Below are positions 62,201 through 64,000 of a DNA stretch of 64,000 bases, piece after piece (within the stretch, counting starts at the first letter, position 1; each line of letters starts with the position of its first letter). The translations under genes were made by a program, and so were the position numbers. The notes under the pieces are model-generated. The model did not search any database, had not been told where the DNA came from, and saw only the letters and a list, made by a program, of their open reading frames with translations. Origin of the DNA: Microbacterium sp. Au-Mic1. Lineage in GTDB: Bacteria; Actinomycetota; Actinomycetes; Actinomycetales; Microbacteriaceae. The stretch covers positions 95,171 to 159,170 of the forward strand of contig NZ_JAJTTF010000010.1 in NCBI RefSeq assembly GCF_021341785.1, given 5' to 3'.

Positions 62201-64000
62201 CGCCGAGGTACGCCTCGGTCGTGAACGTCGCGACGTCGACGGCGATGCCGATGCCGATGCCGCCGGATCCGTCGGCGCTCCCGCCGGACGCCGATGCGGC
62301 GTCCACGTTCCTCGCCGCGGCGTGCACGGTCTGCGTGCCGCCGGTCGTCGTGATGACGAGAGCACCGGCCGTCGGGGCGATGAAGGCGTGCGTGCCGCCC
62401 GTGAGCGCCACGACGCCGAGCGCGCCCGCGATGCCCGTGCTGCTGCCGCTCGTGCCGCCCGCGGGGCCGTCGGCGGACTGCGCCTGGCCGTTCGCACGGC
62501 TCGGGTCGTTGACGCCCTTGTCGTTGCCGGTCGAGCCCTTCGGGCTGGTCTGCGCGGTCGCGGTCGCGGTGTTGTCGCTGTCCGCGGCGACGGTCAGCGC
62601 GCCCGCGGTGATCGCCGTGCTCGACGTGGAGTCGATCGAGGCGGTCGTGTTCTGCGAGACGATGATCACCGCGATGCCGGCGCCGCTGGTCGCCGGGGTG
62701 GCGTCGCCCGTCGCGACGACGTTCACGTGGTTGTTCGCGTGCAGCGCTGCCGCACCGGTGGCGGACAGGCTCGCCGTGCCGGTCAGGGTGGTCGACGCAT
62801 TGCTGAAGACGGTCACCGTCGCGACGGCGGCGTCCTGCTGAGCCGTGCTGCCGTCGCCGCCCGCACTGCCCTGGCTCTTGCCGCTGTCGACCTGCGGGTT
62901 CGCCGTGCCGTGCACGTCGGAGGTCGTGGTGAACGTGGCGGTCGAGCCGCTGCTGAGCTGAGCGGATCCGCCCACCGAGACCGTCGCTCCCGCATCGAGG
63001 AGGAGGTTGTCGGTGTACTTCTCGTCGGCCGTGAAGGTCGGCACGGTCGCCGTGGCCGACAGGGACAGCGCTCCGGTGGTGTGGATCGAGCCGCCCTGCA
63101 CGGTGACGGCCGCATGGTCGCTCACGATGATCCCGTAGAACGAATCGGGAGTGACGGTGGAACTGGCCGTCGCGGTGAGGCTGTTCGCCGTGACCGCCGC
63201 ATTCGCGAAGCCGATCGACGTGTCGGCGCAGTGCGTCGCGAGCGTGCCGTTCACGAGGCAGGAGAGGGCGTTCGAGAGTCCGCCGGTGACGGTCTGCGTC
63301 GCGGTCAGCGACACGTCGCCTGCGGTGAGGGACATGCCGCTGTCGAACAGGATCTGGCGGAACACGACCGTGAGGTTGGCGGCGGCCAGGTTCAGGGCGC
63401 CCTGCAGATGCAGGATGTCGTTGCCGGTGCCGGTGATCGTCAGCGAGTTCGTCGGGATGACGAAGTCCGTCACCTCGGCGGCCCCGGGGCAGTTCATGTT
63501 CATGCTGCCGGCCGTCGCCGACGGCGACAGCGTGCAGGTCGCATCCGCGCCGCCCAGGTCGAACGCCACATCGGTCGAGGTGTTCATGCTCATCGGCGCG
63601 ATGCGCGAGTAGTCCACGGTGGTGCGGTCGAGGACGACCGTGCCGGAATGCGCGTCGACGGGCCGGGAGACCGTGCTCGCCGCCGTGCCTGCGAAGTTCA
63701 GGGTGTTGTAGCCGTCTCCGCCGTCGAACCGGACGGTGAGCGCCGGGTCGACCGCACCGCGGTCGATGACGAGCGTGTCATCGCGCCCGCCCTGCACGTC
63801 GATCTCGGTCAGACCGGCGTAGCTCGTCGAGATCGTACCCGCCGCCGTGGTGAAGGTGACGGTCCCGTCGGCGTGGAACGCGAGTGTGCCGGTGCCGGTG
63901 GGCAGCTGGACGCTCCAGAGGGTCGGGGTCGGGGTCGGGGTCGGGGTCGCGGCCGGGGCCGGGACGGCGGCGGTCGTCGGGGCCGCCGCAAGGGTCGCGC
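35217..64000 (-). CDS. giant multi-domain repeat protein (adhesin/RTX-like), 5' end beyond the window
   Basis: A single frame open from the window edge (first whole codon at 63998) to TGA at 35219-35217: at least 9,593 residues, N-terminus missing. In order: Ala/Pro region and A-T-P-T-P-T-P-T-P-T linker (residues 17-26 of the visible part); a beta domain with G-G-R-D-D-T-L and G-G-D-G-Y-N-T-L; a very long series of beta-strand repeats of about 50-62 residues; haemagglutinin-like and Calx-beta-like stretches; RTX-like Gly/Asp repeats; about six Ig-like domains; a FIMAH-like end. It ends L-L-K-S-W-A-N-D-L-A-A-S-L with no LPXTG motif or membrane helix. The composition is Ala/Gly/Thr/Val/Asp-rich with few Lys/Arg. 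The architecture recalls LEPR-XLL/beta-strand-repeat giants known mainly from Gram-negative bacteria. Probably surface-bound or secreted; signal peptide not in view. Confidence 0.9.
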   Translation of the reverse strand, partial: ATLAAAPTTAAVPAPAATPTPTPTPTLWSVQLPTGTGTLAFHADGTVTFTTAAGTISTSYAGLTEIDVQGGRDDTLVIDRGAVDPALTVRFDGGDGYNTLNFAGTAASTVSRPVDAHSGTVVLDRTTVDYSRIAPMSMNTSTDVAFDLGGADATCTLSPSATAGSMNMNCPGAAEVTDFVIPTNSLTITGTGNDILHLQGALNLAAANLTVVFRQILFDSGMSLTAGDVSLTATQTVTGGLSNALSCLVNGTLATHCADTSIGFANAAVTANSLTATASSTVTPDSFYGIIVSDHAAVTVQGGSIHTTGALSLSATATVPTFTADEKYTDNLLLDAGATVSVGGSAQLSSGSTATFTTTSDVHGTANPQVDSGKSQGSAGGDGSTAQQDAAVATVTVFSNASTTLTGTASLSATGAAALHANNHVNVVATGDATPATSGAGIAVIIVSQNTTASIDSTSSTAITAGALTVAADSDNTATATAQTSPKGSTGNDKGVNDPSRANGQAQSADGPAGGTSGSSTGIAGALGVVALTGGTHAFIAPTAGALVITTTGGTQTVHAAARNVDAASASGGSADGSGGIGIGIAVDVATFTTEAYLGGGATLNASGVTVEALAPGQSQYGASAQSGAAGSGSVGVAGSLAINVAVLKTLAEVRGTPTVNADLTLTGGSNVQDRTDATSKKDGTGKSIGVGASISIDIVDNTTNAGVVSGATLAGAHALTLNATGASDSGTTAKSGAKGGGSLTFTAVVALNVDNVSTSAGIADGADLHTTGAIAAHASQTAKAVTTATGATDGGDLAIGASFAMTLAKHRADSSLARNAVSGGGDVSFKADDASDTDTEATASVAGAKGEKSASDPSGDTTTVNGKGDSQAGFANGRSTANGGKGSRSTTPAAKSGDGAGGSGGTSISVAAAIAFNIVDSTSTAELADGQSVTASGGQVTLATTNTTHAKAIATGTASTGSSLTIGAAVAVNLVNIINQASIGVGSTVTALHGLTLTALMNTVPDGTHTIDAEATAGASSSDGTLGLAGAFAMNLLNEKTTAVVFASPVGGGGVVITGVGDVTMTGGSSSSSTTKAAAAQSGGATVGIGASVALNLVNNDVFTGFDLNSSAANGPPVTGARNITLNSTNADALTNETDAGGKGGKVTVTPSVAVSIANESSVAALGAGPVVQTTGAISVTAAFTGAVDTTAKGDTTVGSTAGIGLSLALAVVNHTVDAHTDRSLSAGGAISFSATGSSQTTSEAEASASGASDDGQDTNSKADDNLGNANKTQKDNNAAGKDSGKTSTPKTGTADGQDNSGGSSSPSLSVAAALAINIVTTVSTATVADFLTITAGGVLTLLSSAHTDSSAHGKGDTTAKAAVGVGAGVGVNSVDVTNRASTGDSTVVATGLDAEARMTDIADPDNHDVLRHWNGTSWDIIDRGKDLPGPYAGQYFRLTADDGSNGKGVYQYSSGGSWGSAVLTGVVPEQDKLSDCAHASSPAFCVLTVPNAGHAQGSLYRWDGSAWQYAGDQSGEKLPTDGPKDKDYYQLTADDGLGHSAGLYRFGSGAHAWTSQGSTFSHGIDLPSSPTTDQIFRLDEHEFEAQAESGAGDSTTIGVAGSVAINIVKNRTEAVVPTGGSITLSTDDLTLKSRSTERDAAKATSKAETGDSVGVGASVAMNILAGQDPVTLLPSNRVRSEVANGATISGGRNIEIEAKGWRQISTEVEAGTKTSGDNPAITPAVALVVSNHETVIARLGTGSTLTATGTVTVSAEHTNEIDTSGKAEAASKDVAVGAIVALNVVLDWNTLAAIDRTISGTSVTIEATSELADAANATASARGSSDGDNDSDKKSDQQIKDNPNTAGTTDGKTTPKSNDQTTSANSSSSGKTGQSGGGTGIAASIAWNWIEATNEARIGGGITVTATGGAVKVSASDLTGNTAKAISTAFDLTSGSTEIGAAVGFNYLNLTNKAHVLQGATVTGAGVTVEAITPAGKHDDFIIWAFAAAGGKSGTSFAASAGINVLNLYTAARIGQGATVTSTAGIDVNAVTDMRLLNLALSGALSTSGKGIGGAFAVNILPAVSTVASVCSGTDPTTDPDCTGSSAVTTLQASGAIGVTAHQTYAPLAPTTGNSTIDEHLPAISSFALGGAVGGDGLAVSATVVVDVLLFDTEAYIGDSAKVNQTTTGDSGQSVTVSAQDDTNIVDVSGGLALSGGSASVAGSIIVLVMTKDVKARIGAGAKVAAGGGVAVTAVSTENLLEIVVGGSASDSSAAVAGTFAVIVINPGDHATSATIGDNAVVHAGGDIAVTASDHADKLSIASGNVAISTSSAGVGASLALLVRNGDVVATIGDHADIEADGATGLTVSATQVGDVLLVAVAGAGGNNAGVAGSVSIDVLTDVTTAGIGASTTVNCVGVGCTNSSAHTSQSVAVTASDTTTILALAGAVAVGGTAGVGVGLDVEDLHKTTSATIGSSSTVHANGDVVVTSTSSEDIKSISAGVSAGGTAAVTVNAAVPVISVTTTAGIGSSANVRAGGNVIVSADEALSLFVIAGNISVGGTAAIGAGVAVPVVTKTTNATIGSSAIVTALGGATTHGTVNTGGYITSGTDTRFDPRGYQGGYPGGPLPNSPAPQGLMFDGTTINLGYTHNFVEGQQVVYDAGGGKPITGLSDGATYFVHLVNGCGTCIQIRGPNPDSPIITGMTLPSGMMSESQRFIPTNTPGAAGDDAPRFNPGVDVGSNYIVLPYDPNAANGDPVVYSAGGGTPIGGLVDGATYYVVDHTPSHFQIARTKCEATLNADDCAHDGMAVPGATVPIAFSSTGAGRSHSFVRSGQLPGADGRQTGPQTITTGTSSGFSGVAVTATNSDYIASLGVSAGVAGTVAVNLSGSVSVLTVHTTASIGDHAEINCATAACAADDPAAGSGQSVRVAAGNNYRTLGLAASVAVSGTAAVGLSAAVRVVELHADAYIDHDAIVNARHDIEVVSHTSDAVVSVILAAAGATVGVAGTVGVTVLKTFTNAYTGDAVTLRSDGNIAVLASDDTSLILVTASLAVGWVGVGVGVDVVVATKSTQAHLGTDNTVVVKGTGAGYGCPSTGEACIDDGTIANDSFGSQTVHGLAVQAGSTEKLFGIVAGLAAGFVGVSGNVGVSILTVATGAWIDDGTTVNKGSGTILGGVAANQSVTVNATDRLDSLTFAGGVAGGFVGAAGGIDIGVANVSVTSYIGTADVWANGAVAVNALAIKHVASYAVSVGGGFVGLAGAVSVWSIGTTPTDQYNSDASGPQRGAYSAANSYTTGDVVTASGHTYVARKNSDPTNAHNTGDSAYWELSDPKSAATGDSGAMSAQDQADGTASGSGDGWGSALSGTAAQKVALYQAGHAYKNGVIVTDGSGHYYQANIAFTSGASIAADGAKWTPINAPYASYVYSGGDRANQGLVAASPGGSVTADTFHPTVGHPAPPAGTSATIYGTVHSLQSDVQITADDRLDVVVLAGAASVGLGALGAGISVLTIGLHTDAGVANTASLSAAGTVGVHANLTENVTDIAVTGSVAGISVTGQIVVLNDTSAQAAHIDGGASIPQAGTTIDVTTLATRTITAYAVGITLAAGAVGVAVVVLNLSGDTTATIGNVGIGSGGAIGGITVTATDHVTPKILAVSAQGGILAGISGIVAILNYTGTTRAAAAAHGSVTIGGAGVTVSAMGTRTDMTPVAVNISTGAAAVGFTLLIASSGRHTESELGGDVTTSGGVDVETNASNVVSATTPGVAIGAAAITAMIPIATISGHTTAKLTGRVGGSASVTVHASGENHANAEVDILGIAGLSLNVGVAKATIADGADIAATVSSDASITSGGTVNVTADIHGPNARNEAIAIGRNLSAGFVGAGAVFAAQALMGGAVHAELSGSVTSSASVAVSAIGANRAEAQLLVVSVGGLAGISVSLADAEIRAAAKVEAVAVYAGASRTITSAGPVTFDAESHNTAYTKTQMGSGGGLVGISVSVPTADIAAATTASVDVGVDAASLSVTANGTNNASSVTDMLSIGGLGAGGANDAHATIQSSALVTAAVGAHSTVTLSGAATISAVKKNTVVSTTSSVNASLVISVGIIGSTAADHGGSSAAFGGELVTGSQLTVKTDATDATTTTLDIVSVSLAVGVSAVSATGAIDGTDAAALGGSANIHSPGTAITVHAGRGAIALTNVTGGAGGILGSGTDMKAVATVGGTVSAFVDDGATVGTVSGRPGSLAVTADDAAVAGAGAKAGAGSIGLTIGAAVGSATANPTVKAYLGTGVHVVLGTGATNGVTVTAISHRAQAVGTAKVVGGGIANVGLPGADATTSPTVDAHFGANTTIVAGGTVTLDAQSLADPQGALLTDDIVGLNVDGGAVPDDTVLFPQHGLSTGDQVQYSSSSPIGGLRNGHVYSVVVPVVNGDPDPDHLGFGVTWTAASIDALSLVPGTSGVDTSRGLLRFSGPHHFENGDALIYRYDPAHASSIGLTDGGVYYVRVIDVYTIALYTSQADALRAASVFQTGDVSGNLIGGTPFTAGQQVTYRSAPASTFTHGAGIPAINGHPACAYCNHAVDVTVDGSGHVTGDSGSAYNVYLPTVNVDPITHAVTLSDHNLHDGQAVIYRISDASHKIPELTVGATYYVIRQSAYAIRLAATYCDAVGHAGDAACPAASVVTPIHISAPPESRDAQAFAPAGIGLTDGSTYTVGSRNGSGQITLTGQSLSTPHVFGDQTLFLAGTALSAGTGTQQLVLRLTGSLTGSQKLLTADGSSLRAASPPPGTGVTNASANGGGGGLGSFTSQTAQTTVNPTVRAYDAAASITAGGNVGISATTHTNATANTSNGSGGLISGAGVSSHVDGTGNTSAFIGTGPDGITGNAAGTQVNASGVGITAGGMVRVFSTATFVANADGDTESGGLAGGSISHAEVHLTDNTASVIGAGAHVVGGSVNVLATTTGSNITSHSKSIFIAFAGFATAKAVSELKSRDTALIDGQTGTPTWVEGDGGVDLRAFHSGNARSHDDDPECWCIGPSYSDGYDNLEFSETAAAHAGVTVEAGTRIQYGVNMNDQSLDPADPSPWHLAHPAGQTHLALYVQAETRPGDPVDNTGTRHVDWNADVIIHEGPSPLLVIGPDGHVVTAVNITVNGVSNPAPGTDFSGAPVIEVNDLVDHDTGDVLMSSGGGTIQNTLNGGANVSSHYWGTFYYRDNWGAVTILNHSTQRLVIDDITVLNVGTPTVTLAAPTVTAMFAIVRHVDPTLVTITNDAPTSSPDLLINGTILNPIGETDVSSTGSISSSTVRGGSSSAFSGPHTDLIRTNILHLAAGTSIAATGTYLNIDLVQWAGHDEDLTANSGTSQYLDLQTLLRDPAIANPQTPAYVIPIDHLVAGDSIFVRLQATQYQTSVGTVPGIQVTATPGPSGQYVSFYHPDSAHCYYSDGCTSPHPTLEPGAFATGGSATASTYDFSLLDAGSHGDNGQIDVFAANDSPSATRINIIGLVLIQQPASGVTAATYGTVNADTNGFITLTEQYGDLRAGLIRSTDDDVTLTAPGSIYDAPQPSPNPPASGHTPAATTPQVVGVNVTLTAQNGTIGLDSNFLEIQSSVDRFGVLNAQAPGVIRVSQTTGDLHVDTVTTCYGSSATTCANISLTNFQGSITDGHNLGTGGTSANVIGDTIDLLARYGSIGAANGTNDLKLDSARGSGCTSHDTLLYQGANYQNATDAQRVVTATCDVAAQADGSIFLTEVAGPMNVLLAHAGENAGHVAGLNSVRLTTTETGVEGNDILLLHSGSTLVVENAPQTVLQGLIETDGGNIVLRSADDIVTDPSSMILAFASTVAGVVSDPNQQGNATGNIEIYGDCHNAASGACSMPALDTTAPDPTIGDGTVIVLRSGQAAAGGLPGEIANGTGGLTRVFGNSEADTFIFDRTILVGQTRAYGDSTPTQSGLYAPLCNGPPDMCVDTFVVNRLQSMVALGQQVSRGATLTLDGQNGSNVYSIFTSGSQFTSNNYELNVLGSHAPSDGTDTLNIYGYDTYTAGSPDSTGIDPSTQHEYATNDIFLLRGTPAGILGETAARPALYQGTGAHPVSADPYSAGSGFVALLHSTLAATQANLGGTTTTGTTGVYGVERINYDSAINGGLHVYALGGNDYFAVDDNAAATYLDGGSGDNQFQIGQMYGERRSAGAVASPPPSYGASGNLAAENVFDVATVATTRGWLSRGTSAPLVAQGGTGNNTFTVYSNHAVLHLEGDGGNNLFIVRGFALAQTDAAGNIILPGGCTTIEAPACIPIPITTNGYSTAAQTDVRTGAGNNQVEYNMNAPVSVDGGTGFNKLIILGTEFADHIVVTDHGIFGAGVSVTFKNIQVIEVDALEGDDVIDVLSTPPGVAVRVIGGLGSNQINVAGDVSGNVYSRDINGTSGTINLAVITQDQLYQDVVIPGVALSVAQGSQGAVIITEHAGGTVVKETQNGQAIRPPIGTIDSYSVRLAQAPTSTVYIAVTAEPDIRLNREGTPQGDSILLATTPLGSVPNPGTTTADSDFYRHVLMDALTTDLPQRALVLVFTPGNWQIPQLVWAGAMNDALDDGLRTYEISHSVLSADPFYANAAVRNVEVTKIDPGTPAILVTNLGNTNPTGISIASRFTDGVGNGGTTFTSATANFTLSDVGQPIASIDGSAAIPANTVILSVVDAHTVVLSAAVANASGIHFALPSRLAAVQQYRDGATTNGSNILYSASAGFNGGDVGRGIVEADTGSAIPAGATIVAVAADGTWAQLSVAAVATVTGLVFAIPDRNASNLVLGGSGTATYAISGYASVVLAAQPSAPVTVTITAANDARVSLSSTDPRFHVVTAAFGTTAGVYTITFSTGDWSTPVIVREDATAHYSIADPHNSYLTATVTSSGPEYAGVDNSLTPWDVLVMNDLTPAGIVQAPAGMVVTKCGDALCTVPGPGSSISIRLAAPPSTDVTVALVTDGQTDIVADGVRVTNGGIGAQKTVTFFSGNVTIAGLVVTLAATELGSFLADGFAQGQQIRLSGAGAPLTATITAVTATTMTLSATPAAGPHTVTIGRVVNAGLFTGSVVYGSAAGTLRRADGSSWLDDGFLEGQIFKIGASATMLKIQALTGSTSTRVDILTVTDKAALAAVLGASGTMTLTLTQWAAQVTFTPSNWYQTVAMGVVADPKYNVPPGNASLLSFPKTPHLLSAIRGPLSVEGGPTAGNHAALQLPVMLPQEGNALPFGIGIQPPEAQQVNVLNIFDDGAQQNQTGVLSSTTLTGFGMGPGLDFTHHKGYAPGNPAKPTFGEPPVFPSGISFGSVTVDPVTGQIQTNASLSTIQSLNILEGQGNDTLTVTGTLVGGPYTNPDGTPGTTFAHGGLTALHGGGAAALSITGTFDITATTITRDDGTAWAADQFAVGQELMWNGVPIGVITAINGAAITFVGHGPATGTDVHGTVAVFDPVVRVTTNVHFVGNTLIRTDMRSWVEAGFSIGQLVTVNGVVVGAVAGFTGPTQDILVLTAVAVPPCASGSTCVVTVAQGAASDNAVRYGGNVFTVTGGAGPGPGATPPSVTGTFTTGLSGSSPTLTRGSGSWIADGFMYGMVLQVGGLPAWTIIGVTATVLTLSGPAFTNATVSVAVVGYAPSPLVVYGATSQDGIWYSGDPHTQTSRVFGSKPFPNQVGVGTPQFVFPVANPFRHAGNNVIDASALFAGVPNGQVPSVGLTIYGGSGDDTIYGSQAGDFIAGGSGNNTIYGGRGDNIILGANGVNTNVITRAVSFPTVNNSVYENADPLVAGDNLIYGDVPGATATDRYGDYDNIIFGAMGVVVQDTQEATVGVITAGPLGGTRTVIGALTSHAPSGTALNGVATVSCAAACFRLTDVGLAIADTAGTLLSAGTIITAVSADLKTATLSRNAIGSVSVGSASFTVGPPQGYCRPTGASALNVYCPASGTTPWGDARVEKIQTTHDILAAYSDATQNHGDNRIYASGGDNVIVGGDGANDIQGGPGRNLIIGGSVALNRAAHLFDYRNPRFQDLAGTQIYSTTPGSLTQSLTDGLAQNDPTGHAWWGDFLSGTGGILLSVPLGDTNRPTQLQDSANKGADYIAGGSGSAMIFGESNDNIIQAHGSIDITAPDSPTGYPTASNGSPSIGSVFGGAATCAFRGSFLGNRVGACRDANNALLINPSVDDDASLQYRLNGSLVFGAHTIARTDGLWWADAGIAVGQTLIVNGAMVGVVTAVNQGTLTVTGAPAPASCVSLPCTVTATVAATDGQSYVEGGRGDNTIFANRGQNDIIGGNSNLFSLTLPSERASGSNLIFGGSGLDAGREDCGDGALDATNHCITNPNGHAHDANVILANNGQIIRLVGVNHTYGPAGAAAAGVAMSVGYLNFNYDVNGYLTATERIIARAVNLLDATPGGPDLANQPGPQVTGTKASNGWGDIGGTPITVDGVSLMRGSEIHAESGDAFIYGGPANDVIYGGGQNDTIILGYADNWVSAGRGDSCIIGGGGRCFTSRNSSSYGEPLYGIAPIPAANLSELITTPGNVQQAVINVAGALTYTAVLWPYNWDPAANGSPSFSTGCKQNAICDHYQPRFGHNIIYGGWGNGVIHAGPGQSAVSGADAPELGYADNFDMSGTAINHTPYETDWYHPFNPGNPAGWHPLGDDGNGNAARAGMSGKSSYFDPTDPRREVWLNSVVSNNFVLGAPNPLLCKTMALSPTCLPFFLTFDPTDAGLPLDLTWYPGTGEPQMPTTGDKAIFGDLGNDYIVSGMGRVRVYGGWGNDLIDLRADTHVDGGLNDGPVPNLVRNADGSFSRATGGFVWGTPAWESLAYGGAGQDIFFAGTGGDRLIDWVGNHNSYYVPFSQFGMPAVSRTLQPFLPEFLYALSKSDGADQTLMTRYAPYDDRYQGVASRNGEPFGELGLVLQHDAAWHQQTGDPFNQMPENLGGVANDVQKTANVRPFNSSGMGTSSGVVNAAGTFAGARLSLPSGAGVNLPSGITPATAAAVPFVVSGAPGAGVTYSFTQGSRVVSGSGVISAGGSFAVVLDLSAFADGIITVRAVITAGAQPPVTLTAPLGKSSVAPTAPVVASPSWANLATRSVYLVTVRGQAGSIANVIITDSAGRVANGMDIIDTTGVLVIPVDVSQLVDGVLTITTTLTNGIGASTATVTSTVLDSAPPSLAVGPVASTITSSNVGGISVTVYGETGALVRYVFSDGAASVSGSATFNGSGKTNLWSGSLSALRDGSITLTITETDPAGNPTVFTQTLLKKVSPPAAPKVTLNALDDSGPSNSDSVTNVANPRFVVVQAADAVSTVVYVNGVAYTGQTLATGTYTVTAVSVDAAGNTSATASAPATLVVDNSPPSGTVTVAGAVVNGTTFVGAGSLSLQLSFTAAPAGLWQVAFSVDGAPFSAPVGYAASATLAALSTEGAHTVSVQVTDRAGNAVTVTRSFVVDRTPPTSSWAITAPSNGTAYDVSQRIALTSSATDTGSGVASVRVTIDGTAWGNGVALIGESLAAGPHTVIVTATDAVGNVSTSTFTITVRATIAGLRTAVSYGTSSGYITSSSVSSKLLGDLTTAQNALAAGNVAAAKAALATFASDAVSRYVASSYSTLLKSWANDLAASL
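35220..35470 (-). other. FIMAH-like C-terminal domain of the giant protein
   Basis: The last about 80 residues are helical: T-I-A-G-L-R-T-A-V near the start, L-L-G-D-L-T-T-A-Q-N-A-L-A-A-G-N in the middle, and A-A-L-A-T-F-A-S-D-A-V to L-L-K-S-W-A-N-D-L-A. This is the pattern of the FIMAH domain found at the ends of large secreted proteins. It could mediate attachment, but that is inference. Confidence 0.6.
35470..37150 (-). other. about six Ig-like domains of the giant protein
   Basis: Roughly 90-residue beta units with boundary phrases such as V-V-D-R-T-P-P, V-V-D-N-S-P-P and V-L-D-S-A-P-P, and internal T-D-A-V-G-N, T-D-R-A-G-N and T-D-P-A-G-N turns, the signature of bacterial Ig-like (Big-type) repeats in adhesins. 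Boundaries were placed by these phrases. Confidence 0.7.
37530..40925 (-). other. degenerate RTX-type (hemolysin-like) calcium-binding repeats
   Basis: About eight blocks carry G-G-x-G-x-D-x-hydrophobic nonapeptides, for example G-G-S-G-D-D-T-I-Y-G-S (near 40910), G-G-D-G-A-N-D-I-Q-G-G (near 40100), G-G-R-G-D-N-T-I-F-A-N (near 39260), G-G-P-A-N-D-V-I-Y-G-G (near 38670) and G-G-W-G-N-D-L-I-D-L (near 37750). They are interleaved with unrelated 100-200-residue stretches, unlike the compact arrays of RTX toxins. Calcium binding is expected where the Asp residues are kept; many are replaced by Asn. Confidence 0.75.
48960..62800 (-). other. long beta-strand repeat region of the giant protein
   Basis: Tandem units share a strand such as A-V-A-V-N-L-V or S-V-A-L-N-L-V, then a short A-x-I/V-G-x-G-A-x-V segment and a T-V-T-A-x-G-x-V-T-V-x-A strand pair. 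Two adjacent units near 61.0-61.3 kb measure 58 and 62 residues. The region would hold dozens of units and probably folds as a long beta-solenoid rod. Interrupted by hydrophilic linkers and short inserts listed in the findings. Confidence 0.7.

Overview
The window is 64 kb of high-GC actinobacterial chromosome, most probably Microbacteriaceae and plausibly Microbacterium. The evidence is the strong GC bias at third codon positions, actinobacterial families of unknown function (DUF4245, DUF4307, a DUF6264-like membrane protein), a PIN-PhoH ATPase, GlpX-type fructose bisphosphatase, an RskA-like anti-sigma factor, and many leaderless genes with a TANNNT hexamer 6-7 nt upstream of the start codon.

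Layout. 1-1.8 kb: small genes (YCII-like, a LysR DNA-binding domain without its sensor domain, MmcQ/YjbR-like). 1.82-4.2 kb: a 2.3-kb lower-GC insert flanked by a perfect 26-bp direct repeat of the 3' end of ychF. It carries an AbiTii-like protein, a convergent HEPN-like protein and a decayed second copy of the HEPN-like gene, with no recombinase. 4.2-12 kb: ychF, a methyltransferase, a DEDD exonuclease, rmuC, the gluconeogenic/glycolytic pair glpX and fbaA (divergent), and an ECF sigma/anti-sigma pair. 12-19 kb: a secreted DUF4822-like protein, ispH with a partner membrane protein, and a tightly packed run xseA-xseB-DUF4245-carbonic anhydrase-fumC. 19-35 kb: a DUF559-type nuclease-like gene between two copies of a 92-bp palindromic repeat, phoH, a class V aminotransferase, uppS, a hemolysin III-like protein, greA, ilvA, a PerM-type transporter, an AlkZ/YcaQ-like glycosylase, lemA, a coupled PLP enzyme/FAD oxidase pair, an unusual tRNA with a UAA anticodon, and glutamate decarboxylase.

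35.2-64 kb: one uninterrupted minus-strand gene running off the right edge, encoding at least 9,593 residues. It is a giant repeat protein: a Pro-Thr linker near the visible N-terminal side, thousands of residues of beta-strand repeats with hydrophilic linkers and carbohydrate-binding-like inserts, filamentous-haemagglutinin-like and Calx-beta-like stretches, degenerate RTX-type Gly/Asp repeats, about six Ig-like domains and a C-terminal FIMAH-like helical domain, with no LPXTG anchor. It fills 45% of the window and is the most unusual object in it.

How the genes work together. Most of the left half is housekeeping: translation and ribosome-associated ATPase (YchF, GreA), central carbon (GlpX, FbaA, FumC, carbonic anhydrase), isoprenoids and cell wall lipid carrier (IspH, UppS), and DNA repair (exonuclease VII, RmuC, DEDD exonuclease, AlkZ-like). 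The accessory parts are the ychF-targeted insert (candidate defence cargo), the repeat-flanked nuclease-like gene and the giant surface/secreted protein.
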